Positions 15,712 to 23,473 of a DNA stretch of 38,803 nt are shown here, one piece after another. Below the pieces are notes generated by a model. That model worked only from the letters and a program-made list of their open reading frames with translations, ran no database searches and had not been told where the DNA came from. Source of the stretch: Clostridiales bacterium (GTDB lineage: Bacteria; Bacillota; Clostridia; Christensenellales; UBA1750); assembly GCA_015056005.1 (NCBI GenBank), contig SVHB01000016.1, positions 1-38,803 on the forward strand, in the 5' to 3' direction. Each line of letters begins with the position of its first letter. Within the stretch, counting starts at the first letter, position 1. The translations under genes were made by a program, and so were the position numbers.

Positions 15712-16557
15712 TTATCCTTCCCTTTCGAGTTTTGCTTGGGCCCACAATGCATGCTGTGCGATCGCGGGATTCTTATGCCCTACCAGCTTCTTTATATGTC
15801 CTATAAGATCTTTTCTTTGTGCATTTGCTGCGATGATTATCGCCTGAGCGCAAAGCCGTTCTCTGCGCACAAGATTGCTTCCCAATATCTCTTCGCGCCT
15901 TTTCTGATGAACAGACTTCCCTTCTGTGTCAAGCATATCTTCAAGAGAGAAGACTTCGGTCAGATCAACGGGAAGGATCGCCCCCATAAGCTTTTTTCCC
16001 TTGTTGTTAGGACAAACATCTCTGCATATACTGCACCCGATAAGCCTTTGACCCATTTTCTCTCTCATATGCTCGGGAACAGGTTTGCCGCTGAGCATAT
16101 GGTTTCTTAGGCAATTCTCTCTTGCAAAGCCATCTGGAGTTATCGCCCCTGTAGGGCAAGCATTCATACAGTTCATGCAGTTTGTACAGGACACGGGAGC
16201 AGGCATTTTCGTGCTTTCTTCAAGCGGCATATCGGTACAGATAGCTTCCATTTCAAAGAAGCTGCCGAATTCTTCAGTCACACAAATCGTGTTTAACCCG
16301 ATACTGCCTATACCCATTTCAGCTGCCAGCTGTTTTAGGTAAACATCGTTTGCCTTTTGCGCAAAATAACCCTTTGACTTTATGTTTTCGATCAGTTTTT
16401 TGGTATTATTATACGCATTTTGCGAAGTGAAATAATAAGGGTCGATACCGCAAGTATCCTGACCGCTTTCGGGATATCTGACCGCCGTCAATAGAAGCAC
16501 GGTCTTCATACCGTCCCGATTGTTCTTCACAAAATATGCGTCAAAATCGGCAAACAT
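15712..16557 (-). CDS. QueG-like iron-sulfur protein (putative epoxyqueuosine reductase)
   Basis: Relative of epoxyqueuosine reductase, the cobalamin/4Fe-4S enzyme for the last step of queuosine tRNA modification. Two cluster motifs are visible: SCTNCMNCMNACPTGAI and GCSICRDVCPNN. The family segment GSIGLNTICVTEEFGSFFEME precedes them, and a HEAT-like tail with KLVGHKNPAIAQHALWAQAK ends the protein. At 281 aa it is shorter than standard QueG (roughly 310-390), missing N-terminal sequence. The start ATG overlaps the dusB stop by one base (TGATG), which supports a tRNA-modification role. It could instead be a paralogue with a different substrate. Confidence 0.72.
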   Translation of the reverse strand: MFADFDAYFVKNNRDGMKTVLLLTAVRYPESGQDTCGIDPYYFTSQNAYNNTKKLIENIKSKGYFAQKANDVYLKQLAAEMGIGSIGLNTICVTEEFGSFFEMEAICTDMPLEESTKMPAPVSCTNCMNCMNACPTGAITPDGFARENCLRNHMLSGKPVPEHMREKMGQRLIGCSICRDVCPNNKGKKLMGAILPVDLTEVFSLEDMLDTEGKSVHQKRREEILGSNLVRRERLCAQAIIIAANAQRKDLIGHIKKLVGHKNPAIAQHALWAQAKLEREG

Positions 16558-17519
16558 CACACGCTGCTCCTGATATAATCGGTCAGAAGCTGGCAGATCG
16601 CGTCGGTATTTTCGGCTTTGTTGATCTTTTCCCTAAGATCAGTGGCACCGCGCATGCCTTTGATATACCAGCCAACGTGTTTGCGCATTTCGTATGTCGC
16701 GACTCTTTCGCCCTTTAGTTTAAGCATGAGTGAGGTATGCTTGAGCGCTGTCTGCAGCTTTTCTTCGGGATCGATCTCGTCGTACTTGCCGGTTGCCATT
16801 AGCTGCTTTATCTGGCGGAAAATAAAGGGGTTACCCATTGCACCCCTGCCGACCATAACAGCCTTGCATCCGGTCACTTCAAACATTCTTACGGCATCTT
16901 CCGGGGTAAAGATATCACCGTTTGCGATAACGGGCACTGATACCGCTTTGACTGCCTTTGCTATCGCTTCTATATCCGCCTTGCCCGAATACATCTGCAC
17001 CTTGGTTCTGCCGTGTATAGCAATCGCCGCAACGCCTTCTTCCTCGGCTGCAACGGCAAGATCAAGATAGTTTTTGTTATCATCATCCCAGCCAAGGCGC
17101 ATTTTTACGGTCACAGGGACATTTACGGCGTCTTTCACCGCTTCTATGACTATCCTTGCAAGACCTCTGTCTCGGCCCAGAGCGGCGCCTGAGCCGCCCT
17201 GAACGATCTTCTGAGAAGGACATCCCATATTAATATCAACAAAATCATAAAGATCGCCCACCATTTTTGCTGCTTCAAACATCATCTGAGTGTTGCAGCC
17301 GAAAAGCTGAACGCCGACAATTTCCTCGGGAAGCCTTTCCATCAGCTGACGCTGGATATGGTTCTCCTTTGGTGACATAATGAGACCATTTGCGCTTATC
17401 ATCTCGGTAGTTCCGTGATCGCAGCCGTATTCCATACAAAGCTGCCTGAAAGTGCAATCGGTTATGCCAGCCATAGGCGCAAGACAAAGGGTGTGATCCA
17501 TTTTTGCAAAATCTATCAT
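16557..17519 (-). CDS. dusB: tRNA-dihydrouridine synthase
   Basis: FMN-dependent reductase that makes dihydrouridine in tRNA. 320 aa with N-terminal TIM barrel and C-terminal helical tRNA-binding domain. Signatures: LAPMAGITDCTFRQLC, GVQLFGCN, VDINMGCPSQKIVQGGSGAAL (catalytic Cys in NMGCP), VKMRLGWDD, IAIHGRTKVQMYSG, VIANGDI and MVGRGAMGNP. The DusB-type assignment follows the Firmicutes pattern. It sits 21 bases after the exported unknown gene and is coupled to the queG-like gene. Confidence 0.95.
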   Translation of the reverse strand: MIDFAKMDHTLCLAPMAGITDCTFRQLCMEYGCDHGTTEMISANGLIMSPKENHIQRQLMERLPEEIVGVQLFGCNTQMMFEAAKMVGDLYDFVDINMGCPSQKIVQGGSGAALGRDRGLARIVIEAVKDAVNVPVTVKMRLGWDDDNKNYLDLAVAAEEEGVAAIAIHGRTKVQMYSGKADIEAIAKAVKAVSVPVIANGDIFTPEDAVRMFEVTGCKAVMVGRGAMGNPFIFRQIKQLMATGKYDEIDPEEKLQTALKHTSLMLKLKGERVATYEMRKHVGWYIKGMRGATDLREKINKAENTDAICQLLTDYIRSSV

Positions 17520-17540
17520 ATATCTATCTTTCCGTTTTCC

Positions 17541-18080
17541 TTAATTTGGTCTCGGTGTTGCCATAGGAAGATCTTCAACGGTATCAAGCGCGGTGATTAT
17601 CCACGAACCATCGATTTGTTTCCTGATCGTGAGCTCATATTTTTTGTTCTCCCATGCGGGAGCAGGGATTTTATCCGGGCTTGCAAGCTGTTCGGGTGTC
17701 TGGTATTCTACCTTCATGTAGCCCTCAAGGATCACCTTTTCTTCGACCACCGCGGTTGCGGTAGTCTGCCAGGGCCAGGCCCACATTGAATTTATGGAAA
17801 GAGTATAGCTCGAACCACTGATCTTATATGGCGTATAACTCCCGCTGTTGATCAGCTCATCCCTGTAAAGGAAATCACTTGAAAAGAATTTATACAGCTC
17901 TGCGCCGTCGTTCTTGCCAAGAACATAGTTTGCTCGCATTTCCATTCCATCGTTCACAAGGATAAACATATTGGACAGATTCATTGCACTTATGAAAGCC
18001 GTTGCACAAAGTCCTATTATTAAGATCAGTACAGCGGCTTTTTTGGCTATATAGCTTAAGAAACGCAACAGATACTTCAA
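17541..18080 (-). CDS. membrane-anchored or exported protein, unknown function
   Basis: 179-aa protein that I do not recognise. A basic start followed by a hydrophobic segment (about 14-36, AAVLILIIGLCATAFISAM) predicts an N-terminal anchor or uncleaved signal, with the rest outside the membrane. The rest looks like a small alpha/beta domain ending in KYELTIRKQIDGSWIITALD, reminiscent of NTF2-like or DUF-type extracytoplasmic domains; that is a guess. The start is TTG at 18080, chosen because GGAGGA lies six bases before it. First gene of the operon with dusB, driven by the promoter at 18110-18138. Confidence 0.7.
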   Translation of the reverse strand: MKYLLRFLSYIAKKAAVLILIIGLCATAFISAMNLSNMFILVNDGMEMRANYVLGKNDGAELYKFFSSDFLYRDELINSGSYTPYKISGSSYTLSINSMWAWPWQTTATAVVEEKVILEGYMKVEYQTPEQLASPDKIPAPAWENKKYELTIRKQIDGSWIITALDTVEDLPMATPRPN

Positions 18081-18109
18081 ATCAGTTCCTCCGCAAAAAC
18101 ATTATATAT

Positions 18110-18138
18110 ATTATACAACCAATACGAGGTATTCGCAA
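18110..18138 (-). promoter_or_regulatory. promoter of the five-gene dusB-bioY operon
   Basis: Minus strand TTGCGA (18133-18138), 17 bases, TATAAT (18110-18115). Confidence 0.6.
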
Positions 18139-18169
18139 CGAAAAACTGTCAAGGTATCCATCAAACGTT

Positions 18170-18943
18170 TCAGGAAAGCATTTTGTTCCCCTGAATATGG
18201 GTAAATTCGGTCATATTATGCCTGTATCTCATGGGAAGATGCGACATCCTGCACACAGGATTATAGCGTTCTTTTATTGCAATGGTATCATAAAACAATT
18301 TCCAAAGATCACGCGCCTGAAGCTCGCTTTCATCTGCATCAGGCTGGATATAATCGTCTATCGGTATAATATAGGCTTTTGAGTTATTATATAAAAGCCC
18401 TTCTTTGTGCGTCGCATCATATATAAAGAATGTTTCATTGCGATATCTGTCACAGAAATGCTGTGCCATCTTTGGCAATACCCTGTTTTTGGGATCTATC
18501 TTCGATACCAGAACTCCGTTATGCTCCGAAAAGCGGATAAAACCGGTAAGCAGATGCTTTTCTCTGTGAAAATGAGTTATTGCCTTTTGGAGAGTGGAAA
18601 CGATAGGCACAGCGAGCATATCGCAAACGCATTCTCCCAACCTCATCCCCATCTTTACAAAATCAAGTATCACAAGCTCTTTATCGGGCAGACAGGTATA
18701 ATAGCCGTCCTCTACCATTTCCATGCCTCGTCCGCCCATATGAGAGATTATCCCCTTCACCACTCTTAGTGCTTTTATTTCATCGGTCTTTATTTCTTTG
18801 GGCGAAATGAGGAACCCCACAGGAGAATCCGCAGGTGCGATATTGAAAGGGGTCTCATGCTTTTCAAAGCTCTCAAATATACAAGTTAGCAATCCGTTGA
18901 AAGTACCGTCGTAAATATATGTTACATCTGACCTGTTAAGCAT
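18170..18943 (-). CDS. DUF4130-type putative DNA metabolism protein
   Basis: 257-aa protein of the TIGR03915/DUF4130 group. It is recognised by the start VTYIYDGTFNGLLTCIFESF, the central HFHREKHLLTGFIRF segment, and the C-terminal LWKLFYDTIAIKERYNPVCRMSHLPMRYRHNMTEF. In other bacteria DUF4130 is found fused to uracil-DNA glycosylase-like domains, and its partner is the radical SAM protein encoded just upstream here. Its molecular activity is not established. Start overlaps the upstream gene by 22 bases, with AGGAGG before the ATG. It should share that gene's LexA-type control. Confidence 0.88.
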   Translation of the reverse strand: MLNRSDVTYIYDGTFNGLLTCIFESFEKHETPFNIAPADSPVGFLISPKEIKTDEIKALRVVKGIISHMGGRGMEMVEDGYYTCLPDKELVILDFVKMGMRLGECVCDMLAVPIVSTLQKAITHFHREKHLLTGFIRFSEHNGVLVSKIDPKNRVLPKMAQHFCDRYRNETFFIYDATHKEGLLYNNSKAYIIPIDDYIQPDADESELQARDLWKLFYDTIAIKERYNPVCRMSHLPMRYRHNMTEFTHIQGNKMLS

Positions 18944-20220
18944 TTTTGCAGATCCTCCTGTGTTGTATCAAAAAGCGAAAGCTGTTCAAATTGACGCGAT
19001 TCTATTTCTGTTACACTTTTTTGGGATAAAAGGCTCTTTATTATTGAATCGCTCGGTATGAATTCGTTTACCGGTGATCTTCCGTTGCAAAGAATAAAAT
19101 ACTGAGCTCGTTTTAGCGAGATACCGATCCGCCTGAGCGATATCTCGTCCAGCCTTGAGGTACGTCGAGCAGCGATTATCTTTCTGGCTCCGGTGACGCC
19201 TATTCCGGGAACCCTTAAAAGAGTTTCATAAGGCGCTTTGTTTATTTCAACCGGGAACTGATCCATATGATGCAGCGCCCAATCGCATTTGGGATCGATC
19301 AGAGGATTGAAATTCTGGTGCTTTTCATCAAGCAGCTCATCTGCGGAAAAACCGTAAAACCTCAAAAGCCAATCCGCCTGATATAATCTATGTTCTCTTA
19401 AAAGCGGAGGCTTTACATCAAGCGCGGGAAGATTGGATGCTTCCACTACGGGAACATATGCCGAATAAAACACGCGCTTAAGCCGATATTTATTATATAG
19501 ACCCGATGCAAGTCTAAGTATCTTCAAATCGGTTTCGGGTGTTGCTCCGACTATCATCTGCGTACTTTGTCCCCCTGGCACGAAAGAAGGAGTGTGCCTG
19601 TAAACGACAAGGTCATGCCTGTTTTCATCTATCATTTCCTTTATTGCACCCATAGGTTTGAGTATTCCCGATTTGCTCTTTTCGGGAGCCAGCAGCTTCA
19701 GGCTCTCCTGAGAAGGCAGCTCGATATTAACGCTCATTCTGTCAGATAGCATGCCGAGCCTAGCAAGCAAACTCTTATCGGCACCTGGAATAGCTTTTGT
19801 ATGAATATATCCGCCGAACCTATACTCATTTCTGAGTATTTCAAGCGTCTTCAGCATCAATACGCAGGTATCATCCGGCGTTCCCACCACGGCTGAGCTC
19901 AAAAACAATCCTTCTATATAATTTCTTCTGTAAAACGCCATGGTGAGATCCGCCAATTCGCGAGGGGCGAACGTTGCCCTTGGGGTGTCGTTGCTCCTTC
20001 TGTTGACACAATACGCGCAATCGTAAGCACAAACATTGCTCATAAGAACTTTAAGGAGCGAAATGCATCTTCCGTCCGCCGAAAAGCTGTGACAGATACC
20101 GCAAGCAGCCGAACTTCCAATATTCCATTTTTTGCCCGAACGCGAGACCCCGCTCGATGTACATGCCGCATCATATTTCGCCGCATCGCTGAGTATTGAC
20201 AATTTCTTTTTAAGCTCCAT
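18922..20220 (-). CDS. radical SAM protein, putative DNA modification/repair type
   Basis: 432-aa radical SAM enzyme of the TIGR03916 group. The iron-sulfur/AdoMet motif is Cys64-x3-Cys68-x2-Cys71 in NVCAYDCAYCVNRRSND. Two further cysteine pairs precede it (AACGICHS, GRCISL). The C-terminal part holds a helix-hairpin-helix DNA-binding element, LLRVPGIGVTGARKIIAARR. This pairing of radical SAM and HhH, with DUF4130 next door, is the known partner arrangement and suggests action on DNA. The promoter carries a LexA box, consistent with induction by DNA damage. Start ATG with GGAGA upstream. Confidence 0.9.
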   Translation of the reverse strand: MELKKKLSILSDAAKYDAACTSSGVSRSGKKWNIGSSAACGICHSFSADGRCISLLKVLMSNVCAYDCAYCVNRRSNDTPRATFAPRELADLTMAFYRRNYIEGLFLSSAVVGTPDDTCVLMLKTLEILRNEYRFGGYIHTKAIPGADKSLLARLGMLSDRMSVNIELPSQESLKLLAPEKSKSGILKPMGAIKEMIDENRHDLVVYRHTPSFVPGGQSTQMIVGATPETDLKILRLASGLYNKYRLKRVFYSAYVPVVEASNLPALDVKPPLLREHRLYQADWLLRFYGFSADELLDEKHQNFNPLIDPKCDWALHHMDQFPVEINKAPYETLLRVPGIGVTGARKIIAARRTSRLDEISLRRIGISLKRAQYFILCNGRSPVNEFIPSDSIIKSLLSQKSVTEIESRQFEQLSLFDTTQEDLQKCLTGQM

Positions 20221-20245
20221 AATAATTCTCCGCTTTTTATTATAG

Positions 20246-20296
20246 CGAACACTTGTTCTCTATTGGTATTATATACCGTATTTTCATATTTTTCAA
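20246..20296 (-). promoter_or_regulatory. promoter with LexA (SOS) box for the radical SAM/DUF4130 operon
   Basis: Minus strand TTGAAA (20291-20296), 17 bases, TATAAT (20268-20273). Just after the expected start site lies GAACAAGTGTTCG (minus strand, 20258 down to 20246). It matches the Gram-positive LexA/DinR consensus CGAAC-N4-GTTCG in 9 of 10 defined bases. Its position would block transcription. Confidence 0.75.
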
Positions 20297-20325
20297 GTAA
20301 AATTTCAAATAAATGAACAAAGAAA

Positions 20326-20354
20326 TATACAATTTGTGCAAGTTCATATATAAT
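20326..20354 (+). promoter_or_regulatory. promoter of the tandem lactonase genes
   Basis: TATACA (20326-20331), 17 bases, TATAAT (20349-20354). The -35 box is weak, so an activator may be needed. Confidence 0.45.
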
Positions 20355-20382
20355 AAGATCATAAACACAAAGGAGATTAAAT

Positions 20383-21369
20383 ATGCCTGTAACGGAAATG
20401 TTTCTCGGAACATCCGCCTTTGGCGATGATACGGGGATAATGAGAGCTTATTTTGATACCGACAGCGGAAAAATTGAAGTTTTTGATCATATCAGACTGG
20501 AACGTGCCGTATTCCTCGCAAGGAGTTCTGATAAAGATATTATCTACGCCTCCTGCAAAGAAGGAGCTGCTGCGGTAAATATAAAAGATGGTATGAGACT
20601 TGCTTCTATTCAGCCGGTTCATGCATCGGCTTCATGCCATATTTTCGCCTCAGAAAACCATCTTTTCACCGCAAGCTATTTCGAAGGCAGAGTCACTATA
20701 TTCGATCTTGACTGCAGCGGTAACATTCTTCCTCACCCCTTCTATATCCAGCACTTGGGAGCGGGTCCAAACAAAGCGCGTCAGGAATGCGCGCATGCGC
20801 ATTTTGTGAGGCTTACACCTGACGGAAGGTATCTCGCGGTTTGTGATCTCGGCCTTGATAAGGTGATGTTTTATCCTTATTGCAAAGAAAGCGGCGTCAG
20901 CCTCAAACCTATCGAAATTGCTTGTCCACCCGGCAGCGGTCCCAGACATATCGCATTTTCCAAACGCGGAGACTTTATGTATGTTGTTACCGAAATGGGG
21001 AATACCGTGCTTGTCTTTAAGTATAATTGTGGCTCGGCTGAACTTATACAGGAGATAGGGACTTTGCCCGAGGGCTTCACGGGCGAGGATACAGCATCTG
21101 CAATTAAAATATCGCCGGACGGCATGCTGCTTGCAGTCGGCAACCGCGGTGATGACTCAATTGCGGTATTCGCCATCGAAAGCGAAGGTTTGCTTGCTCT
21201 GTCTCACCATTTCAAAGTCGGCAAATGCCCGAGAGACATTGAATTTGATCCGAGCGGAAAATTCATACTCTGCGCAGAACAGGAGGAAAACAGAATCGGC
21301 GTGTATGATATAAACGGAAAACCTGTTTTCAGTCTTTTTTACGAAGCGCCCAGCTGTATTCTATTTTAG
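20383..21369 (+). CDS. lactonase-type seven-bladed beta-propeller protein (copy 1)
   Basis: 328-aa member of the lactonase/6-phosphogluconolactonase (Pgl) beta-propeller family, which hydrolyses sugar lactones. Repeated blade segments are evident, such as HAHFVRLTPDGRYLAVCDLGLDKV, GSGPRHIAFSKRGDFMYVVTEMGNTV, AIKISPDGMLLAVGNRGDDSIAVF and CPRDIEFDPSGKFILCAEQEENRIGVY. No signal peptide, so cytoplasmic. It is the first of two tandem paralogues, 14 bases apart. The start ATG follows AAAGGAGATT. Substrate unknown. It is somewhat shorter than copy 2, lacking the last beta segment (ends at SCILF). Confidence 0.85.
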   Translation: MPVTEMFLGTSAFGDDTGIMRAYFDTDSGKIEVFDHIRLERAVFLARSSDKDIIYASCKEGAAAVNIKDGMRLASIQPVHASASCHIFASENHLFTASYFEGRVTIFDLDCSGNILPHPFYIQHLGAGPNKARQECAHAHFVRLTPDGRYLAVCDLGLDKVMFYPYCKESGVSLKPIEIACPPGSGPRHIAFSKRGDFMYVVTEMGNTVLVFKYNCGSAELIQEIGTLPEGFTGEDTASAIKISPDGMLLAVGNRGDDSIAVFAIESEGLLALSHHFKVGKCPRDIEFDPSGKFILCAEQEENRIGVYDINGKPVFSLFYEAPSCILF

Positions 21370-21383
21370 AAAGAAGGTATATT

Positions 21384-22433
21384 ATGGCAAAATATGATGT
21401 TTATATAGGTTCATTCAAAAAAGGAGAGGGCGCTGCTGTTCTCAAATGCATTTTTGACGACGACAGCGGCATAATCGGGGAAGCAGACAGAATAGATACA
21501 GTCAGGCCTTCTTATCTTAGTATTAGTGATGATAAGAAGACTTTGTTCGCCATCCTTGAAGCAAATGAGATAGACGGAGTATACGGCGGCGGTGTATCGA
21601 GCATAAATGTTTCGAAAGAGAAAATGGAACTCATATCATCTCAATCCACACATTCCAAAGGTCCGAGTCATCTTTGCATACACGACGGAAAGTTGATCGC
21701 CTCAATATACGGAGAAGGAGCTCTGGTTCAGTTTGATATTGATCCGGACAACACGATAAAGCCCATATCAAACCTTATCAAACTGCACGGCTGCGGTCCG
21801 GATAAAGAAAGGCAGACTCAGCCGCATCCTCACCATGTATGCCTTACTCCCGATGGCACTCATATAGCGATGTGCGATCTTGGGCTAGATAGGATCTTTA
21901 TGTACCCATATGACAAGCATAACGGAATATCTCTTGGTGCAAAGGAGATCCCCTGCCCTTCCGGCTCAGGTCCAAGGCATCTCATATTCTCTAACGACGG
22001 CAGGTTTATGTATGTGCTGACCGAAATGGGATCAACCGTGCTTGTATTTTCTTATAATAAAAACGCAGACGTAAAGCTCATTCAGGAGATCAGCTGCCTG
22101 CCGGTTGATTGGAAAGGAGAGAACACAGCTGCCGCAATCCGCATCAGCAAGGATGGAAATGAGCTTATCGCATCCAATCGAGGGCATGATTCCCTTGCGC
22201 TGTTCTTTATAAACGAAGACGGCACATTGAGTAGCAAGGGGTATATCCCGACTCAGCTTTGGCCCAGAGATTTCGATTACGCTCCAAGCGGAAACTGGCT
22301 GCTATGCGCAAACCAGAATTCCAATACCATTGTTGTATATAAAAAGGATTCCTCAAACTTTTATATTCCCCACAGTGTAATGGAAACAGACATAATGCCA
22401 TGCTGCATCGTTTGGGGAAACAAAATAGGATAA
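21384..22433 (+). CDS. lactonase-type beta-propeller protein (copy 2)
   Basis: 349-aa paralogue of the preceding protein, with the same blade landmarks: HHVCLTPDGTHIAMCDLGLDRI, GSGPRHLIFSNDGRFMYVLTEMGSTV, AIRISKDGNELIASNRGHDSLALF and WPRDFDYAPSGNWLLCANQNSNTIVVY. It matches the usual Pgl length better than copy 1. The two genes clearly arose by duplication but have diverged throughout, so they may act on different lactones or form a mixed oligomer (inference). Ribosome site AGAAGG. A hairpin follows the stop. Confidence 0.87.
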   Translation: MAKYDVYIGSFKKGEGAAVLKCIFDDDSGIIGEADRIDTVRPSYLSISDDKKTLFAILEANEIDGVYGGGVSSINVSKEKMELISSQSTHSKGPSHLCIHDGKLIASIYGEGALVQFDIDPDNTIKPISNLIKLHGCGPDKERQTQPHPHHVCLTPDGTHIAMCDLGLDRIFMYPYDKHNGISLGAKEIPCPSGSGPRHLIFSNDGRFMYVLTEMGSTVLVFSYNKNADVKLIQEISCLPVDWKGENTAAAIRISKDGNELIASNRGHDSLALFFINEDGTLSSKGYIPTQLWPRDFDYAPSGNWLLCANQNSNTIVVYKKDSSNFYIPHSVMETDIMPCCIVWGNKIG

Positions 22434-22436
22434 ACA

Positions 22437-22467
22437 AACAGCCAAGGCTTTTATCGCCTTGGCTGTT
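22437..22467. terminator. hairpin after the lactonase genes
   Basis: AACAGCCAAGGC (22437-22448), seven-base loop, GCCTTGGCTGTT (22456-22467): a perfect 12-base stem. The T-run is poor on the plus strand and better (TTTGTTT) on the minus strand. Confidence 0.65.
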
Positions 22468-22484
22468 GATCTATATTTCGAAAT

Positions 22485-22516
22485 AAAAAAATACCGAACC
22501 CCTAAGCGTTCGGTAT
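22485..22516 (-). terminator. terminator of the tRNA-Gln/tRNA-Glu operon
   Basis: On the minus strand ATACCGAAC, loop, GTTCGGTAT (22508-22516 and 22491-22499), then a run of seven T. It begins directly after the CCA end of tRNA-Glu. Confidence 0.85.
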
Positions 22517-22592
22517 TGGCACCCCCAAGGGGATTCGAACCCCTGTTGCCGCCGTGAGAGGGCGGTGTCCTAGGCCACTAGACCATGGAGGC
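22517..22592 (-). tRNA. tRNA-Glu (anticodon CTC)
   Basis: 76 bases with encoded CCA. Anticodon stem CCGCC/GGCGG with loop CTCTCAC gives anticodon CTC (codon GAG). T-arm AGGGGTTCGAATCCCCT. Acceptor GCCTCCA pairs with TGGGGGT, including G-U pairs at the end and in the middle. A C34 isoacceptor normally accompanies a UUC-reading tRNA-Glu elsewhere. Confidence 0.92.
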
Positions 22593-22597
22593 ATTAC

Positions 22598-22671
22598 TGG
22601 CAGCGGAACTAGGATTCGAACCTAGAAAATACGAGTCAGAGTCGTAGGTGTTGCCGTTACACTATTCCGCT
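22598..22671 (-). tRNA. tRNA-Gln (anticodon CTG)
   Basis: 74 bases with encoded CCA. Acceptor AGCGGAA/TTCCGCT, anticodon stem TACGA/TCGTA with loop CTCTGAC giving CTG (codon CAG; anticodon at 22637-22639), T-arm CTAGGTTCGAATCCTAG. First of the pair, five bases before tRNA-Glu on the same transcript. Confidence 0.93.
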
Positions 22672-22710
22672 ATTTCAGTGCTTTGAGCGTCTCTCGCTCA
22701 CTGCTTGATT

Positions 22711-22739
22711 ATAATAACACACCTACATACAAATGTCAA
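22711..22739 (-). promoter_or_regulatory. promoter of the tRNA-Gln/tRNA-Glu operon
   Basis: Minus strand TTGACA (22734-22739), 17 bases, TATTAT (22711-22716). Confidence 0.75.
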
Positions 22740-22799
22740 TACCTATTTTCATTTTTTACTAACTTTTTTATTATTTGAAATCTTTTGGTAAAATAATAT

Positions 22800-22821
22800 C
22801 CTTAGCGCATAAGCACTAAGG
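22800..22821 (-). terminator. terminator after the P-loop kinase-like gene
   Basis: Minus strand CCTTAGTGC, loop TTAT, GCGCTAAGG (one G-U pair), followed by an A/T-rich tail with TTATTTT. It lies 10 bases after the stop. Confidence 0.65.
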
Positions 22822-22830
22822 ACATCATTT

Positions 22831-23379
22831 TTAGAGATCAAAATGTTCTTTTATTATTCTTGCTGCTTCCTCGGCGGAGATATTCTCGTTTTCCAATCTC
22901 AGATAGTTCTCAAACGGGATCTCGCCTTCGTTGCTGACCAGCCTGTATCTGTCTTCCGCAATAAGCCTTTGGTTAGATGCTTCGATATCTCGTTTTGTGG
23001 GCTTATTCCTTAACCTGTTTTCGGTCGTGTTTCTTTTGAGCCTTACTTCCTGAGGAGCTATCAGCTCCACATAATAAAACTCCGTATCGTAAGGACTGAA
23101 TATATCCTTCACATGTTCAATATAATCCCAGTCTGCTTGATGATCAAAGGCCCACATATATGTAAAGATCATGCCATAATTATCGCTCTTTGCAAACTCG
23201 GAAAAAATAACTTCGCGAAGCATGTTTATAGCTGCCCCGTTATGCTTTCCGAAAACCTCATGAACCAGATCGATCGTCATGTGATTGTGGAACAGCCTAA
23301 ACTCTGTTATCTTTGCCAGTTCCTGTCCAACCGTCATCTTTCCGACAGCACCGCTGCCGATCATAAAAAGCAGCTTCAT
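22831..23379 (-). CDS. P-loop kinase-like protein of the AAA_18/shikimate-kinase-like type
   Basis: 182-aa small nucleoside/small-molecule kinase fold. The N-terminal Walker A is GSGAVGKMTVG (8-18), a slightly variant P-loop. HNHMTIDLV follows (a possible substrate-binding segment), and the lid-like RLKRNTTENRLRNKPTKRD carries several arginines. Such proteins phosphorylate small molecules, but the substrate is unknown. It has its own promoter (23408-23436), diverging from the carboxypeptidase gene. Stand-alone gene with terminator; GGAGGC before the ATG. Confidence 0.75.
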   Translation of the reverse strand: MKLLFMIGSGAVGKMTVGQELAKITEFRLFHNHMTIDLVHEVFGKHNGAAINMLREVIFSEFAKSDNYGMIFTYMWAFDHQADWDYIEHVKDIFSPYDTEFYYVELIAPQEVRLKRNTTENRLRNKPTKRDIEASNQRLIAEDRYRLVSNEGEIPFENYLRLENENISAEEAARIIKEHFDL

Positions 23380-23407
23380 ACGTTTGCCTCCTTTTTGGTT
23401 TTGTGCG

Positions 23408-23436
23408 ATTATACCACAGTGATTTCAGAATATCAA
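23408..23436 (-). promoter_or_regulatory. promoter of the P-loop kinase-like gene
   Basis: Minus strand TTGATA (23431-23436), 17 bases, TATAAT (23408-23413). No equally clear promoter is seen on the plus strand for the carboxypeptidase gene. Confidence 0.65.
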
Positions 23437-23473
23437 GAAGGTTTGGTTCATATCATTTGCACGGGGTGATATA

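Noticed and set aside
22831-23379. Shikimate kinase (aroK)
   Set aside because: The P-loop fits, but the shikimate-binding residues and the usual aro neighbours are not recognisable, so only a general kinase-like call is justified.
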